DNA of 5,756 bases from Deltaproteobacteria bacterium (GCA_016182705.1 JACPGA010000319.1:1-5756), one strand, 5' to 3'. Counted from the first letter of the stretch, positions 1 to 5,756 are shown. The notes: generated by a model from the sequence alone, not told the origin. A program made the numbers and translations.

Positions 1-1
1 C

Positions 2-724
2 AGGCCCCGCATCATCATAGGAGTCCCCTCGGGCATAACCCAGGTCGAGAAGAGGGCCGTCAGGGAATCGGCCTACTCGGCCGGAGCCGCTGAAGTCTAC
101 CTTATAGAAGAGCCGATGGCCGCCGCGATAGGCGCAGGCCTGCCCATAACCGAGCCTTCGGGCAACATGATAGTCGACATCGGCGGAGGCACCTCCGAGA
201 TAGCAGTCATCTCGCTTGCCGGAATAGTCCAGTCCAAGTCCATAAGGGTCGGCGGAGACAAGCTCGACGAGGTCATAGTCCAGTACATCAAGAGGAAGTA
301 CAACCTCTCCATAGGAACGGGCGTAGCCGAGATGATAAAGATGACGCTCGGACTGCCCATGCCCGACGAAAGGACGCACAAACTCGAGATCAAAGGCTCG
401 AACCTCATAACCGGCATCCCGACGACCCTGGAGATAGAATCAGGTGAGATAAGGGAAGCCCTGAACGAGCCTATAAACGCCCTCATCGAAGCGGTAAAGC
501 ACGTGCTCGAGACGACCCCGCCGGAGCTTGCGGCCGACCTTGTCGACAAGGGCATAGTCCTGGCCGGAGGCGGCGCGCTCCTTAAAAACATCGACATCAT
601 ACTCAGGGAAGAGACCCAGCTCCCGGTCACCATCGCCGAAGACCCCCTCACCTGTGTGGTCAAGGGCGCCGGCAAGGTCCTGGACGAAATGAAGCTCCTG
701 CGTGAAGTAACGATAGCGAATTGA
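2..724 (+). CDS. mreB: Rod shape-determining protein MreB, actin-like ATPase (5' partial)
   Basis: MreB is the bacterial actin homologue. It forms ATP-dependent membrane-bound filaments that orient lateral peptidoglycan synthesis. The reading frame is open from the first bases of the window, so the gene starts upstream; 240 residues are present of the roughly 345 usual for the family, so about the first 105 (including the phosphate-1 loop) are missing. Visible landmarks, numbered from the first residue here: the IGVPSGITQVEKRA stretch (6-19), the connect-1 region LIEEPMAAAIGAGLP (34-48), the phosphate-2 motif VDIGGGTSE (58-66), and the adenosine motif GIVLAGGGALL (184-194). The near-terminal AEDPLTCVVKGAGK is also typical of MreB. 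The frame ends at TGA with no disruption. An intrinsic terminator follows 7 bases later, separating it from mreC. Arg is almost always AGG. Identity is certain; only the missing N-terminus is unknown. Confidence 0.97.
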   Translation, partial: RPRIIIGVPSGITQVEKRAVRESAYSAGAAEVYLIEEPMAAAIGAGLPITEPSGNMIVDIGGGTSEIAVISLAGIVQSKSIRVGGDKLDEVIVQYIKRKYNLSIGTGVAEMIKMTLGLPMPDERTHKLEIKGSNLITGIPTTLEIESGEIREALNEPINALIEAVKHVLETTPPELAADLVDKGIVLAGGGALLKNIDIILREETQLPVTIAEDPLTCVVKGAGKVLDEMKLLREVTIAN

Positions 725-731
725 CGGAACA

Positions 732-780
732 GGCTCCCTGGCGCGCCCGGACAGCGGCGGGAGCCTTTTAAATCTTTTTT
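732..780 (+). terminator. Rho-independent terminator after mreB
   Basis: A perfect 7-bp GC-rich stem, GGCTCCC (732-738) with GGGAGCC (759-765), encloses a 20-base GC-rich interior that can fold further. It is followed at once by TTTT (766-769) and then a second run of six T (775-780). It begins 7 bases after the mreB stop. This is the standard form of an intrinsic terminator. Since mreC lies only about 85 bases downstream on the same strand, it probably acts as a partial terminator that lowers mreCD-mrdA-rodA transcription relative to mreB; that role is inference. Confidence 0.8.
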
Positions 781-796
781 CTCCAACAGCTTCACA

Positions 797-819
797 CTTG
801 CCGCTTCAAGCGAGGCAAG
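797..819 (+). other. Small hairpin in the mreB-mreC intergenic leader
   Basis: CTTGCC (797-802) pairs with GGCAAG (814-819). An inner three-base helix, GCT (803-805) with AGC (809-811), closes a tri-loop, leaving a two-base bulge at 812-813. It has no T-run after it, so it is not a terminator. It lies about 45 bases upstream of the mreC ATG and could stabilise the 5' end of a processed mRNA, or be fortuitous. Confidence 0.3.
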
Positions 820-863
820 CCCGCCGGAATGTTTCCAAGGCTCGAGCGAGGCTCTATTTCCAA

Positions 864-1715
864 ATGCGGTCTTCTGAACGGAACATCTACTCTTTTCTCA
901 GAAAATATCAGGTAATCATCGTCTCGGCGGCGCTCGCGCTGTTTTCCCTGCACCTCGCGCTCACCGACAAGAAGGAGTACGCCCGGGGATATCTCCTCAA
1001 GGAGATACTCTCGTACACCGTAACTCCGGTCCAGAGCCTCATGCTCGGCGTTCAGGACTCGATAACCGGTGTCTGGAACGATTATTTTTTCCTCGTCGGG
1101 GTGCATGAAGAGAACGAATCGTTAAAAAAGACGATTTACTCGCTTGTCGAGGAGAACCGCAGGCTGGGTGAGGATTTCAAACAGAACGAGCGGCTCCGGG
1201 CTCTTCTCGAGTTCAAGCAATCCCTGCCGTACAGCACAACCGGCGCGTCCATAATCGGCTACAACATCGAGCGCTGGTCCAGAACGGTCATGATCGACAA
1301 GGGCTCTTCCGACGGCATAGGAAAAGACCATGCCGCCATAGCCTTCGGGGGCATAGTAGGCAGGATAATAGAGGTCAATGGCGCAAGCTCCCGGGTCCTT
1401 CTGACGACCGACCTGAGATCGAATATCGACGTGATGATAGAAAGGTCGAGGGTAAAGGGAGTAGTCGAAGGCAACGGCACCGACGGGCTGGTCATGAAAT
1501 ACGTCAGGCAGGTCGATGAGGTGCAGGTCGGCGACCAGGTCATCACATCCGGCCTTTCAGGCATATTCCCAAAGGGGCTCATCGTAGGAGAAGTCACCAG
1601 GGTCGAAAAATCCGGCGACAACTTCTTCAAACACGTCGAGGTCAGGCCAGCCGTGGACCTCGGCAGGCTCGAGGAAGTGCTTATCATCAGGGAACGCTCC
1701 TTCTACAACGAATAA
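864..1715 (+). CDS. mreC: Rod shape-determining protein MreC
   Basis: MreC is a bitopic inner-membrane protein whose periplasmic domain binds and activates PBP2 in the elongasome. The 283-residue product has the family layout. A short basic cytoplasmic N-terminus is followed by one membrane segment (about 16-33). A charged helical coiled coil (about 80-117, rich in Glu, Lys, Asn and Leu) comes next, then the paired beta-barrel domain (about 125-276). Family-typical stretches are VMIDKGSSDGIGKDHAAI (142-159) and DQVITSGLSGIFPKGLIVGEV (from 224). I chose ATG at 864 because it puts the basic residues directly before the membrane segment. An in-frame TTG at 798 would add 22 basic residues, but it has no Shine-Dalgarno and sits in the leader hairpin. 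The site for ATG 864 is itself poor: GAGG at 848-851, 12 bases away. Identity is secure and the start moderately so. Confidence 0.94.
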   Translation: MRSSERNIYSFLRKYQVIIVSAALALFSLHLALTDKKEYARGYLLKEILSYTVTPVQSLMLGVQDSITGVWNDYFFLVGVHEENESLKKTIYSLVEENRRLGEDFKQNERLRALLEFKQSLPYSTTGASIIGYNIERWSRTVMIDKGSSDGIGKDHAAIAFGGIVGRIIEVNGASSRVLLTTDLRSNIDVMIERSRVKGVVEGNGTDGLVMKYVRQVDEVQVGDQVITSGLSGIFPKGLIVGEVTRVEKSGDNFFKHVEVRPAVDLGRLEEVLIIRERSFYNE

Positions 1716-1734
1716 ACCCCCGTTCCTTTTTCCT

Positions 1735-1762
1735 TTCAAAACTGCTGTATTTTTGTTAAAAT
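1735..1762 (+). promoter_or_regulatory. Candidate sigma-70 promoter (extended -10) before mreD
   Basis: In the 97-base gap between mreC and mreD there is TAAAAT (1757-1762, five of six matches to TATAAT), directly preceded by TGT (1754-1756), the TGn signature of an extended -10 element. Sixteen bases upstream is TTCAAA (1735-1740, four of six to TTGACA). The predicted start point is near 1769, leaving a leader of about 44 bases before the mreD ATG. The tract is conspicuously AT-rich for this window. It would give mreD-mrdA-rodA-pgpA transcription independent of mreBC. This is a motif match only. Confidence 0.42.
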
Positions 1763-1812
1763 TCCGTACTGAATCCACTGGTCGAAGACCGTCGCTACAC
1801 ACAAAGCAGGCA

Positions 1813-2301
1813 ATGAAAGAATTTCTTCTTTTTCTCCCCCTTACGATAATCTACCTGGCGCTGAAGGGCACGCTCTTCGCGGCCTTCCCATTGCCCGACA
1901 TCACCCTCATAATGGTCTTTTACCTGGCCAGCACAAAGGCCTCCACAGAGGGCGCGGTGCTGGCCTTTGTGCTCGGCTATCTTGACGACGCTTTCAGCGG
2001 AGGCGTCATAGGCACGAGCTCCTTTGCCCTGCTCGTCATCTTCCTGAGCGTGCACCTGCTTTCGATGCTGGTCCAGTTCACATCCCCTGCCGCCAAAGCC
2101 GGAGGCGCCGCCGCGGCGGCCCTTGTCAAGGGGGCAGCCTCTTACTACGTACTCAGGTACTCAAACGTCGACGTGTACTTTTTCACGCATGTCGTGCTGC
2201 AGGCCCTTGTGACGGGCTTTTTCGCCCCGCCTGTCATCTCGGCCCTCCAGTGGCTCGTAATGCTCGTCACCCCCCGCAAATTCAAGGATAACGAGAGTTG
2301 A
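1813..2301 (+). CDS. mreD: Rod shape-determining protein MreD
   Basis: MreD is a small polytopic inner-membrane partner of MreC and part of the elongasome; its exact biochemical role is unclear in the family. The 162-residue product is the usual length and consists of five or six hydrophobic segments (roughly 3-24, 28-44, 46-60, 67-90, 96-115, 122-150), ending in the charged tail TPRKFKDNES. The PDITLIMVFYLA stretch (28-39) and the GYLDDAFSGGVIGTSSFALL block (55-74) are characteristic of MreD. ATG 1813 is preferred over an in-frame TTG at 1753, because the added residues would be polar and the TTG overlaps the candidate -10 element. The ribosome site is weak: AAGCAGG at 1804-1810, only 2 bases from the ATG. 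Its stop TGA overlaps the TTG start of mrdA. An Ala/Gly run (97-104) is coded by a very GC-rich stretch. Confidence 0.9.
   Translation: MKEFLLFLPLTIIYLALKGTLFAAFPLPDITLIMVFYLASTKASTEGAVLAFVLGYLDDAFSGGVIGTSSFALLVIFLSVHLLSMLVQFTSPAAKAGGAAAAALVKGAASYYVLRYSNVDVYFFTHVVLQALVTGFFAPPVISALQWLVMLVTPRKFKDNES
2284..2288 (+). promoter_or_regulatory. Ribosome binding site for the mrdA TTG start
   Basis: AAGGA lies 9 bases before TTG 2298, inside the last codons of mreD. It decides the start of mrdA, because no in-frame ATG occurs until residue 101 of the product. Confidence 0.6.
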
Positions 2302-4250
2302 GCAGCAGCTATTTCAAGGACAAGGAGCCCAGGGAATTCAAAGGCAGGGTCTTCGCGGCAACTGTCCTTATCGGCACAGCTTTCTTCATCCTCCTTTTCC
2401 GGTTCTGGTATCTGCAGGTCAAGGAACACGCCTACTACAAAGAACTCTCCGAAAACAACGCGACGCGTCTCATAAAAGCGGTCGCCCCGAGGGGCGTCAT
2501 ATACGACAGGCTCGGCATAAAGATAGCCGACAACCGCCCCGGCTTTGACCTTTACATCATACCCGAGGACGTAAAAGACTGGCCCGGTACAAAACAGATG
2601 CTCACCTCCCTCATCGAAATAGACGAGGAGACCATCAACGAGCGGCTCGACAAATCGAAGAAGAGGCCGCCTTTCCAGGCCGTAAAGCTCAAGGAAGACC
2701 TCTCCTGGGACGAGACCGTACGCATCGAGAGCGCCAAGTTCGAGATACCGGGCATAATGCTTGACGTCGCGCCAAAGAGGTCTTATGTCTTTGGCGAGGC
2801 CACGGCGCACCTTTTGGGCTACCTCGGCGAGATAAACGAAAAAGAACTCAAGGAACGCGAAGCCGAAAACAACGTGTATTCGCCCGGAGACCTCACGGGC
2901 AAATACGGGCTTGAGAAGTACTATGAAAAGGACCTGCGCGGAGTAGACGGCGGCAAGGAAATAGAAGTCGACGCGCTGGGGCGCAAGATAAGGGTCGTGA
3001 ACTGGATACCGCCGTATCCCGGCAACAACATGAAGCTTACAATCGACATCAGGACGCAGGTGGCGGCCTGGATAGCGTTGAAAGACAAGGTCGGCGCGGC
3101 AGTGGCCATGGACCCGAAGACTGGAAAGGTGCTCGCCATGGTGAGCACGCCTACCTTCGACCCCAACGCCCTTTCAACCGGCGTCTCAAGGGAGGAATGG
3201 AAAGAGCTTATCGAAAACCCCCTCAATGTCATGAACAACAGGGCCGTGCAGGGCCAGTACCCGCCTGCGTCGACCTTTAAGCCCATCCACGCGGCAGCAG
3301 CCCTCGAAGAGGGCGTCATAACGCCCGACACGAAGATCATGTCCGGCCCGTCCTACTGGTTCGCGGGAAGGGCCTACAGGGACTGGAAAGAAGAAGGCCA
3401 CGGAATCATAAACGTGCACAGGGCCATTGTGGAATCATCCGACACCTTCTTCTACCAGGTCGGATTGAAGCTCGGCATAGACAGGCTTGCCGACTACACG
3501 AAGAGGTTCGGTTTCGGCACGAAGACAGGTGTGCCGATACATAACGAAAAAGCGGGCCTGGTGCCTTCGTCGGAATGGAAGAAAAAAGCTTACGGCGTGA
3601 AATGGTATGAGGGCGAGACCATCTCGGTTTCTGTGGGACAGGGCTACATGCTCACCACTCCCCTGCAGCTCCTCAACGCCTACGCCGCGATCGCTAACGG
3701 CGGGACGCTCTGGCGGCCCCTTCTCGTTGAAGAGGTAACGACGCCTGACGGCAAAAGCGTCTCCAAGCCTGTCGTAGAGAAACGGGGCGAGCTGGGTATC
3801 TCCGAGAAGACCATGGACCATGTCCGGGACGGCCTGCGCGGGGTGACGCACGACGACGGAGGGACCGCGAGGTTCCTCAGCAGGACAACTGACCTGAAGA
3901 TAGCCGGAAAGACAGGCACAGCCCAGGTCTCGAAGCTCATAAAAAGGACAAAGAACGTGGAGTCCATCGCCTATAAAATCCGCGACCACGCGTGGTTCGC
4001 CGGGTTCGCGCCATATGACGACCCGCAGATAGCGGTCGTGGTCATAGTCGAGCACGGCGGCTTCGGCGCTTCCGCCGCCGCCCCTGTGGCAAGGGAGCTC
4101 TTCAAGGCATATTTAAGCAAGGCAGAAGACGCGGCAGGCATCGAGACGGCCCCGGCTCCGGCAGCTCCAATCCCGGGCGGCCCGGCAGTCATACCCATAT
4201 CAACCGGAAACCCAAAACCCGCCCCCGCGCCGGAGGAAGCGCATGATTGA
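2298..4250 (+). CDS. mrdA: Penicillin-binding protein 2, elongasome D,D-transpeptidase
   Basis: PBP2 cross-links new glycan strands made by RodA during cell elongation and is the target of beta-lactams such as mecillinam in other bacteria. The 650-residue product begins with a short cytoplasmic tail and a membrane anchor (about 17-38). The class B PBP dimerisation/pedestal region follows, including APRGVIYDRLG (63-73). The transpeptidase domain runs from about 265 to 605. Active-site motifs are all present: STFK with nucleophile S325 and K328, the second motif SSD at 380-382 (Asp in place of Asn, as is usual in PBP2), and KTGT at 538-541. A Pro/Ala-rich low-complexity tail (about 617-648) follows the catalytic domain. 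The start is TTG, overlapping the mreD stop as TTGA and served by AAGGA. The last 8 bases overlap rodA. Class B subtype PBP2 rather than FtsI is supported by the motifs and by the adjacent mreD and rodA. Confidence 0.96.
   Translation: MSSSYFKDKEPREFKGRVFAATVLIGTAFFILLFRFWYLQVKEHAYYKELSENNATRLIKAVAPRGVIYDRLGIKIADNRPGFDLYIIPEDVKDWPGTKQMLTSLIEIDEETINERLDKSKKRPPFQAVKLKEDLSWDETVRIESAKFEIPGIMLDVAPKRSYVFGEATAHLLGYLGEINEKELKEREAENNVYSPGDLTGKYGLEKYYEKDLRGVDGGKEIEVDALGRKIRVVNWIPPYPGNNMKLTIDIRTQVAAWIALKDKVGAAVAMDPKTGKVLAMVSTPTFDPNALSTGVSREEWKELIENPLNVMNNRAVQGQYPPASTFKPIHAAAALEEGVITPDTKIMSGPSYWFAGRAYRDWKEEGHGIINVHRAIVESSDTFFYQVGLKLGIDRLADYTKRFGFGTKTGVPIHNEKAGLVPSSEWKKKAYGVKWYEGETISVSVGQGYMLTTPLQLLNAYAAIANGGTLWRPLLVEEVTTPDGKSVSKPVVEKRGELGISEKTMDHVRDGLRGVTHDDGGTARFLSRTTDLKIAGKTGTAQVSKLIKRTKNVESIAYKIRDHAWFAGFAPYDDPQIAVVVIVEHGGFGASAAAPVARELFKAYLSKAEDAAGIETAPAPAAPIPGGPAVIPISTGNPKPAPAPEEAHD
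4232..4236 (+). promoter_or_regulatory. Strong Shine-Dalgarno for rodA inside the end of mrdA
   Basis: GGAGG lies 6 bases before ATG 4243, within the codons for the last residues of PBP2. It confirms the 8-base overlapping start of rodA and suggests tightly coupled, near-equal synthesis of the two partner enzymes. Confidence 0.8.
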
Positions 4251-5334
4251 CAGAAGGCTGTTCACGCATTTCGACTGGGCCATACTCTCGGTCATCCTCG
4301 GGCTCATCTGCATAGGCTTCGCGAGCATATACAGCGCGACCCATATCCACATGCCGATGATATACACGAAAGACATTTACTGGATAGGAATCGGCGCGGG
4401 CATGATGCTCCTGGCCATCATATTCAGCTACTCGTACCTCGAAAGGTTCGCTTACATCATCTATGGGTCGTCCATCGCCCTGCTCATATCGGTCTTTTTC
4501 ATCGGAAGCTCCTTCAGCGGCGCTAAGAGATGGATATCCCTCGGCTTTTTCACGCTGCAGCCGTCCGAGTTCGCCAAGCTCGCGCTCATCATAATGCTCG
4601 CCAAATACTTCAATGAAAAGCTCATCTCAGACAAGGGAATGGGCCTCAAAGACCTTGCCGTCCCGGCGGTCATAATGATAGTGCCGTTCCTGCTCATAGC
4701 CAAGCAGCCGGACCTCGGCACCGGCATCATCCTGTGGATGATATTCTGGTCGATGGCCTTTGTCGTGAAGATACGCGCAAGGGTTATAATGGGACTGGGT
4801 GCCTTTTTCGCGGCGCTGGCCCCGTTCGGCTGGATGTTTTTGAAGGACTACCAGAAGGCGAGGATAACGAGCTTCATGAGCCCTGAGAGCGACCCGCTGG
4901 GCTCCGGCTACCATGTCATGCAGTCCAAGATAGCCATAGGCTCCGGCGGCTTTCTGGGCAAAGGCTTCATGGAAGGCACGCAGGGCAAACTCATGTTCCT
5001 CCCGGAGCACCATACCGACTTCATATTCGCGGTCCTGGCCGAAGAATGGGGCCTCATTGGCGCGATGGTAGTGCTCGGGCTCTTCCTTGCCCTCATAATT
5101 TCCGGCATCAATACCGCTGGCAGCTCAAAGGACAGGTTCGGCTTTCTCGTGGCCTTCGGCATAACCGCCATGTTCTTCTGGCAGGTCTTCATAAACCTGG
5201 GCATGGTCGCAGGAATAATGCCGGTCGTGGGCGTGCCTCTGCCGTTCATAAGCTACGGCGGCTCGTTCCTGATAACCTCGATGATAGCCGCCGGGATACT
5301 CCTCAACATAAACATGAGGAGGTTCATATTCTGA
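4243..5334 (+). CDS. rodA: RodA, SEDS-family peptidoglycan glycosyltransferase
   Basis: RodA polymerises lipid II into glycan strands in the inner membrane, working with PBP2. The 363-residue product is of normal length and consists of about ten membrane segments with very little polar sequence. SEDS signatures are present: SGAKRWISLGFFTLQPSEFAK (from 92, with QPSEF at 106-110), KQPDLGTG (154-161), and the large periplasmic loop with DPLGSGYHVMQSKIAIGSGG (217-236). LPEHHTDFIFAVLAEEWG (253-270) carries D259, which corresponds to the catalytic Asp of the family. PLPFISYGGS (332-341) lies near the end. Calling it RodA rather than FtsW rests on the HTDFIF-type loop and, above all, on direct linkage to mrdA and mreBCD. 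Start ATG overlaps mrdA by 8 bases with an ideal Shine-Dalgarno. The closing codons contain the ribosome site for the next gene. Confidence 0.96.
   Translation: MIDRRLFTHFDWAILSVILGLICIGFASIYSATHIHMPMIYTKDIYWIGIGAGMMLLAIIFSYSYLERFAYIIYGSSIALLISVFFIGSSFSGAKRWISLGFFTLQPSEFAKLALIIMLAKYFNEKLISDKGMGLKDLAVPAVIMIVPFLLIAKQPDLGTGIILWMIFWSMAFVVKIRARVIMGLGAFFAALAPFGWMFLKDYQKARITSFMSPESDPLGSGYHVMQSKIAIGSGGFLGKGFMEGTQGKLMFLPEHHTDFIFAVLAEEWGLIGAMVVLGLFLALIISGINTAGSSKDRFGFLVAFGITAMFFWQVFINLGMVAGIMPVVGVPLPFISYGGSFLITSMIAAGILLNINMRRFIF
5316..5322 (+). promoter_or_regulatory. Strong Shine-Dalgarno for pgpA inside the end of rodA
   Basis: GAGGAGG lies in the codons for the last Met-Arg-Arg of RodA. It is 8 bases upstream of CTG 5331 and 5 bases upstream of ATT 5328, both good spacings. 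No ATG, GTG or TTG in the pgpA frame lies within reach, so this site is the main evidence for a non-AUG start. Confidence 0.7.
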
Positions 5335-5756
5335 AGACCCTGCCGCTCAGCCCGGAAGCGTCAATTACCGGAAAAATCTCCACTTTTCTGGCTACCGGAG
5401 CGTACATTGGCTTTATTCCGGTAATGCCCGGGACCTTCGGCACCCTCTGGGGAGTACCCGCGGCCTGGGCCATATCAGGCCTTGCCCCCCTATGGCAGCT
5501 CCTGGCGATTCTGGCTTTAACAATAGTCTCCATACCAATCGCCGGAAGGGCGTCAACCGCTCTCGGAAGGCCCGACCCTTCATCTATTGTTATCGACGAG
5601 ATATGCGGCTACCTCGTGGGGATTTTCCTCTTGCCTTTCACGGCCTTTAACGCAATATTGGTGTTTATTCTTTTCCGGTTTTTTGATATTGTAAAGCCCT
5701 GGCCGGTAAGCCTCCTCGACAGGAAGGTAAAGGGCGGCGCCGGGGTGGTCCTCGAC
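5331..5756 (+). CDS. pgpA: Phosphatidylglycerophosphatase A (3' partial, non-AUG start)
   Basis: PgpA removes the phosphate from phosphatidylglycerophosphate to give phosphatidylglycerol; it is an inner-membrane enzyme. The frame has 142 codons to the window edge and no stop; the family is usually about 150-170 residues, so a short C-terminal end is missing. Motifs, numbered from CTG as residue 1: TGAYIGFIPVMPGTFGTLWG (22-41), DPSSIVIDEICGYLVG (72-87) with the conserved Asp-Glu pair at 79-80, FRFFDIVKPWP (125-135), and LDRKVKGGAGVVLD at the edge. Three or so hydrophobic segments are visible. The first in-frame ATG (5424) lies inside the conserved PGT region and would remove it, so the true start is most likely CTG 5331, whose TG is shared with the rodA stop TGA, or ATT 5328. 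Ile and other codons are less GC-biased than in rodA. The family call is firm; the exact start is uncertain. Confidence 0.88.
   Translation, partial: MKTLPLSPEASITGKISTFLATGAYIGFIPVMPGTFGTLWGVPAAWAISGLAPLWQLLAILALTIVSIPIAGRASTALGRPDPSSIVIDEICGYLVGIFLLPFTAFNAILVFILFRFFDIVKPWPVSLLDRKVKGGAGVVLD
5368..5391 (+). other. Potential mRNA hairpin early in pgpA
   Basis: CCGGAAAA (5368-5375) can pair with TTTTCTGG (5384-5391), giving 8 bp with one G-U, around an 8-base loop ATCTCCAC. It lies about 37 bases inside pgpA. The loop contains TCTCC, which is partly complementary to the pgpA Shine-Dalgarno. It may be fortuitous. Confidence 0.25.

Noticed and set aside
97..795. Long minus-strand open frame (232 codons) opposite mreB
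   Set aside because: It lies wholly against the conserved mreB frame and its terminator, has a Ser/Arg-rich composition typical of an antisense shadow, and no recognisable motif.
798..863. N-terminal extension of MreC from TTG 798
   Set aside because: There is no Shine-Dalgarno before it, the codons lie in a hairpin, and the extra residues are not typical of the MreC N-terminus.
829..915. Short + strand ORF (28 codons, ATG 829 to TAA 915) overlapping the mreC start, a possible leader peptide
   Set aside because: It has only a weak upstream purine run and no regulatory codon run, and mostly overlaps the mreC coding sequence in another frame.
1716..1740. T-rich tract after mreC as a terminator
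   Set aside because: No stable inverted repeat precedes the T-run, so it does not have the form of an intrinsic terminator.
2107..2120. Perfect 14-base GC-only palindrome in mreD
   Set aside because: It is explained by the run of Ala codons in a membrane helix; it has no companion copy or T-run.
2145..2810. Minus-strand open frame (221 codons) opposite mreD and mrdA
   Set aside because: It overlaps two conserved genes on the other strand and shows no domain; the lack of stops follows from codon bias of the real genes.
3435..4055. Minus-strand open frame (206 codons) opposite the PBP2 transpeptidase domain
   Set aside because: It is a shadow of the conserved PBP2 frame; no family features or ribosome site were seen.

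Overview
The window is a six-gene stretch of a bacterial cell-shape (elongasome) operon, all on the + strand: mreB (5' end missing), mreC, mreD, mrdA (PBP2), rodA, and the start of pgpA (3' end missing). The coding assignments rest on family motifs I could read directly: the actin-type nucleotide-binding motifs of MreB, the SxxK/SxD/KTGT active-site triad of PBP2, the SEDS signatures and catalytic Asp of RodA, and the PGT, DE and FRFFDIVKPWP motifs of PgpA. I see no mobile element, CRISPR array, tRNA/rRNA gene or opposite-strand gene.

Organism: a rod-forming, probably Gram-negative bacterium with a moderately GC-rich genome. Codon use is distinctive. AGG is the main Arg codon (8 of 10 in the mreB fragment by hand count) and ATA the main Ile codon (29 of 47 in rodA). 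The mreB-mreC-mreD-mrdA-rodA order and protein character fit the Desulfobacterota/Nitrospirota-like ('deltaproteobacterial-grade') lineages, but this placement is inference.

Layout: mreB ends at 724. A 139-base gap follows, holding a good intrinsic terminator (732-780) and a small hairpin before mreC (864-1715). A second gap of 97 bases holds a candidate extended -10 promoter before mreD (1813-2301). From mreD on the genes overlap. mrdA starts on a TTG that overlaps the mreD stop, rodA starts 8 bases inside mrdA, and pgpA appears to start on a CTG (or ATT) that overlaps or abuts the rodA stop, behind a strong Shine-Dalgarno sequence.

How the genes work together: MreB filaments under the inner membrane orient the synthetic complex. 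MreC and MreD link them to the periplasm. RodA (glycosyltransferase) and PBP2 (transpeptidase) polymerise and cross-link lateral-wall peptidoglycan. PgpA makes phosphatidylglycerol by dephosphorylating phosphatidylglycerophosphate, so envelope lipid synthesis is joined to wall elongation at the end of the cluster. This is a well-known system. The points worth checking are regulatory and translational: the terminator after mreB, the internal promoter, the non-AUG starts, and the change in codon use at pgpA.
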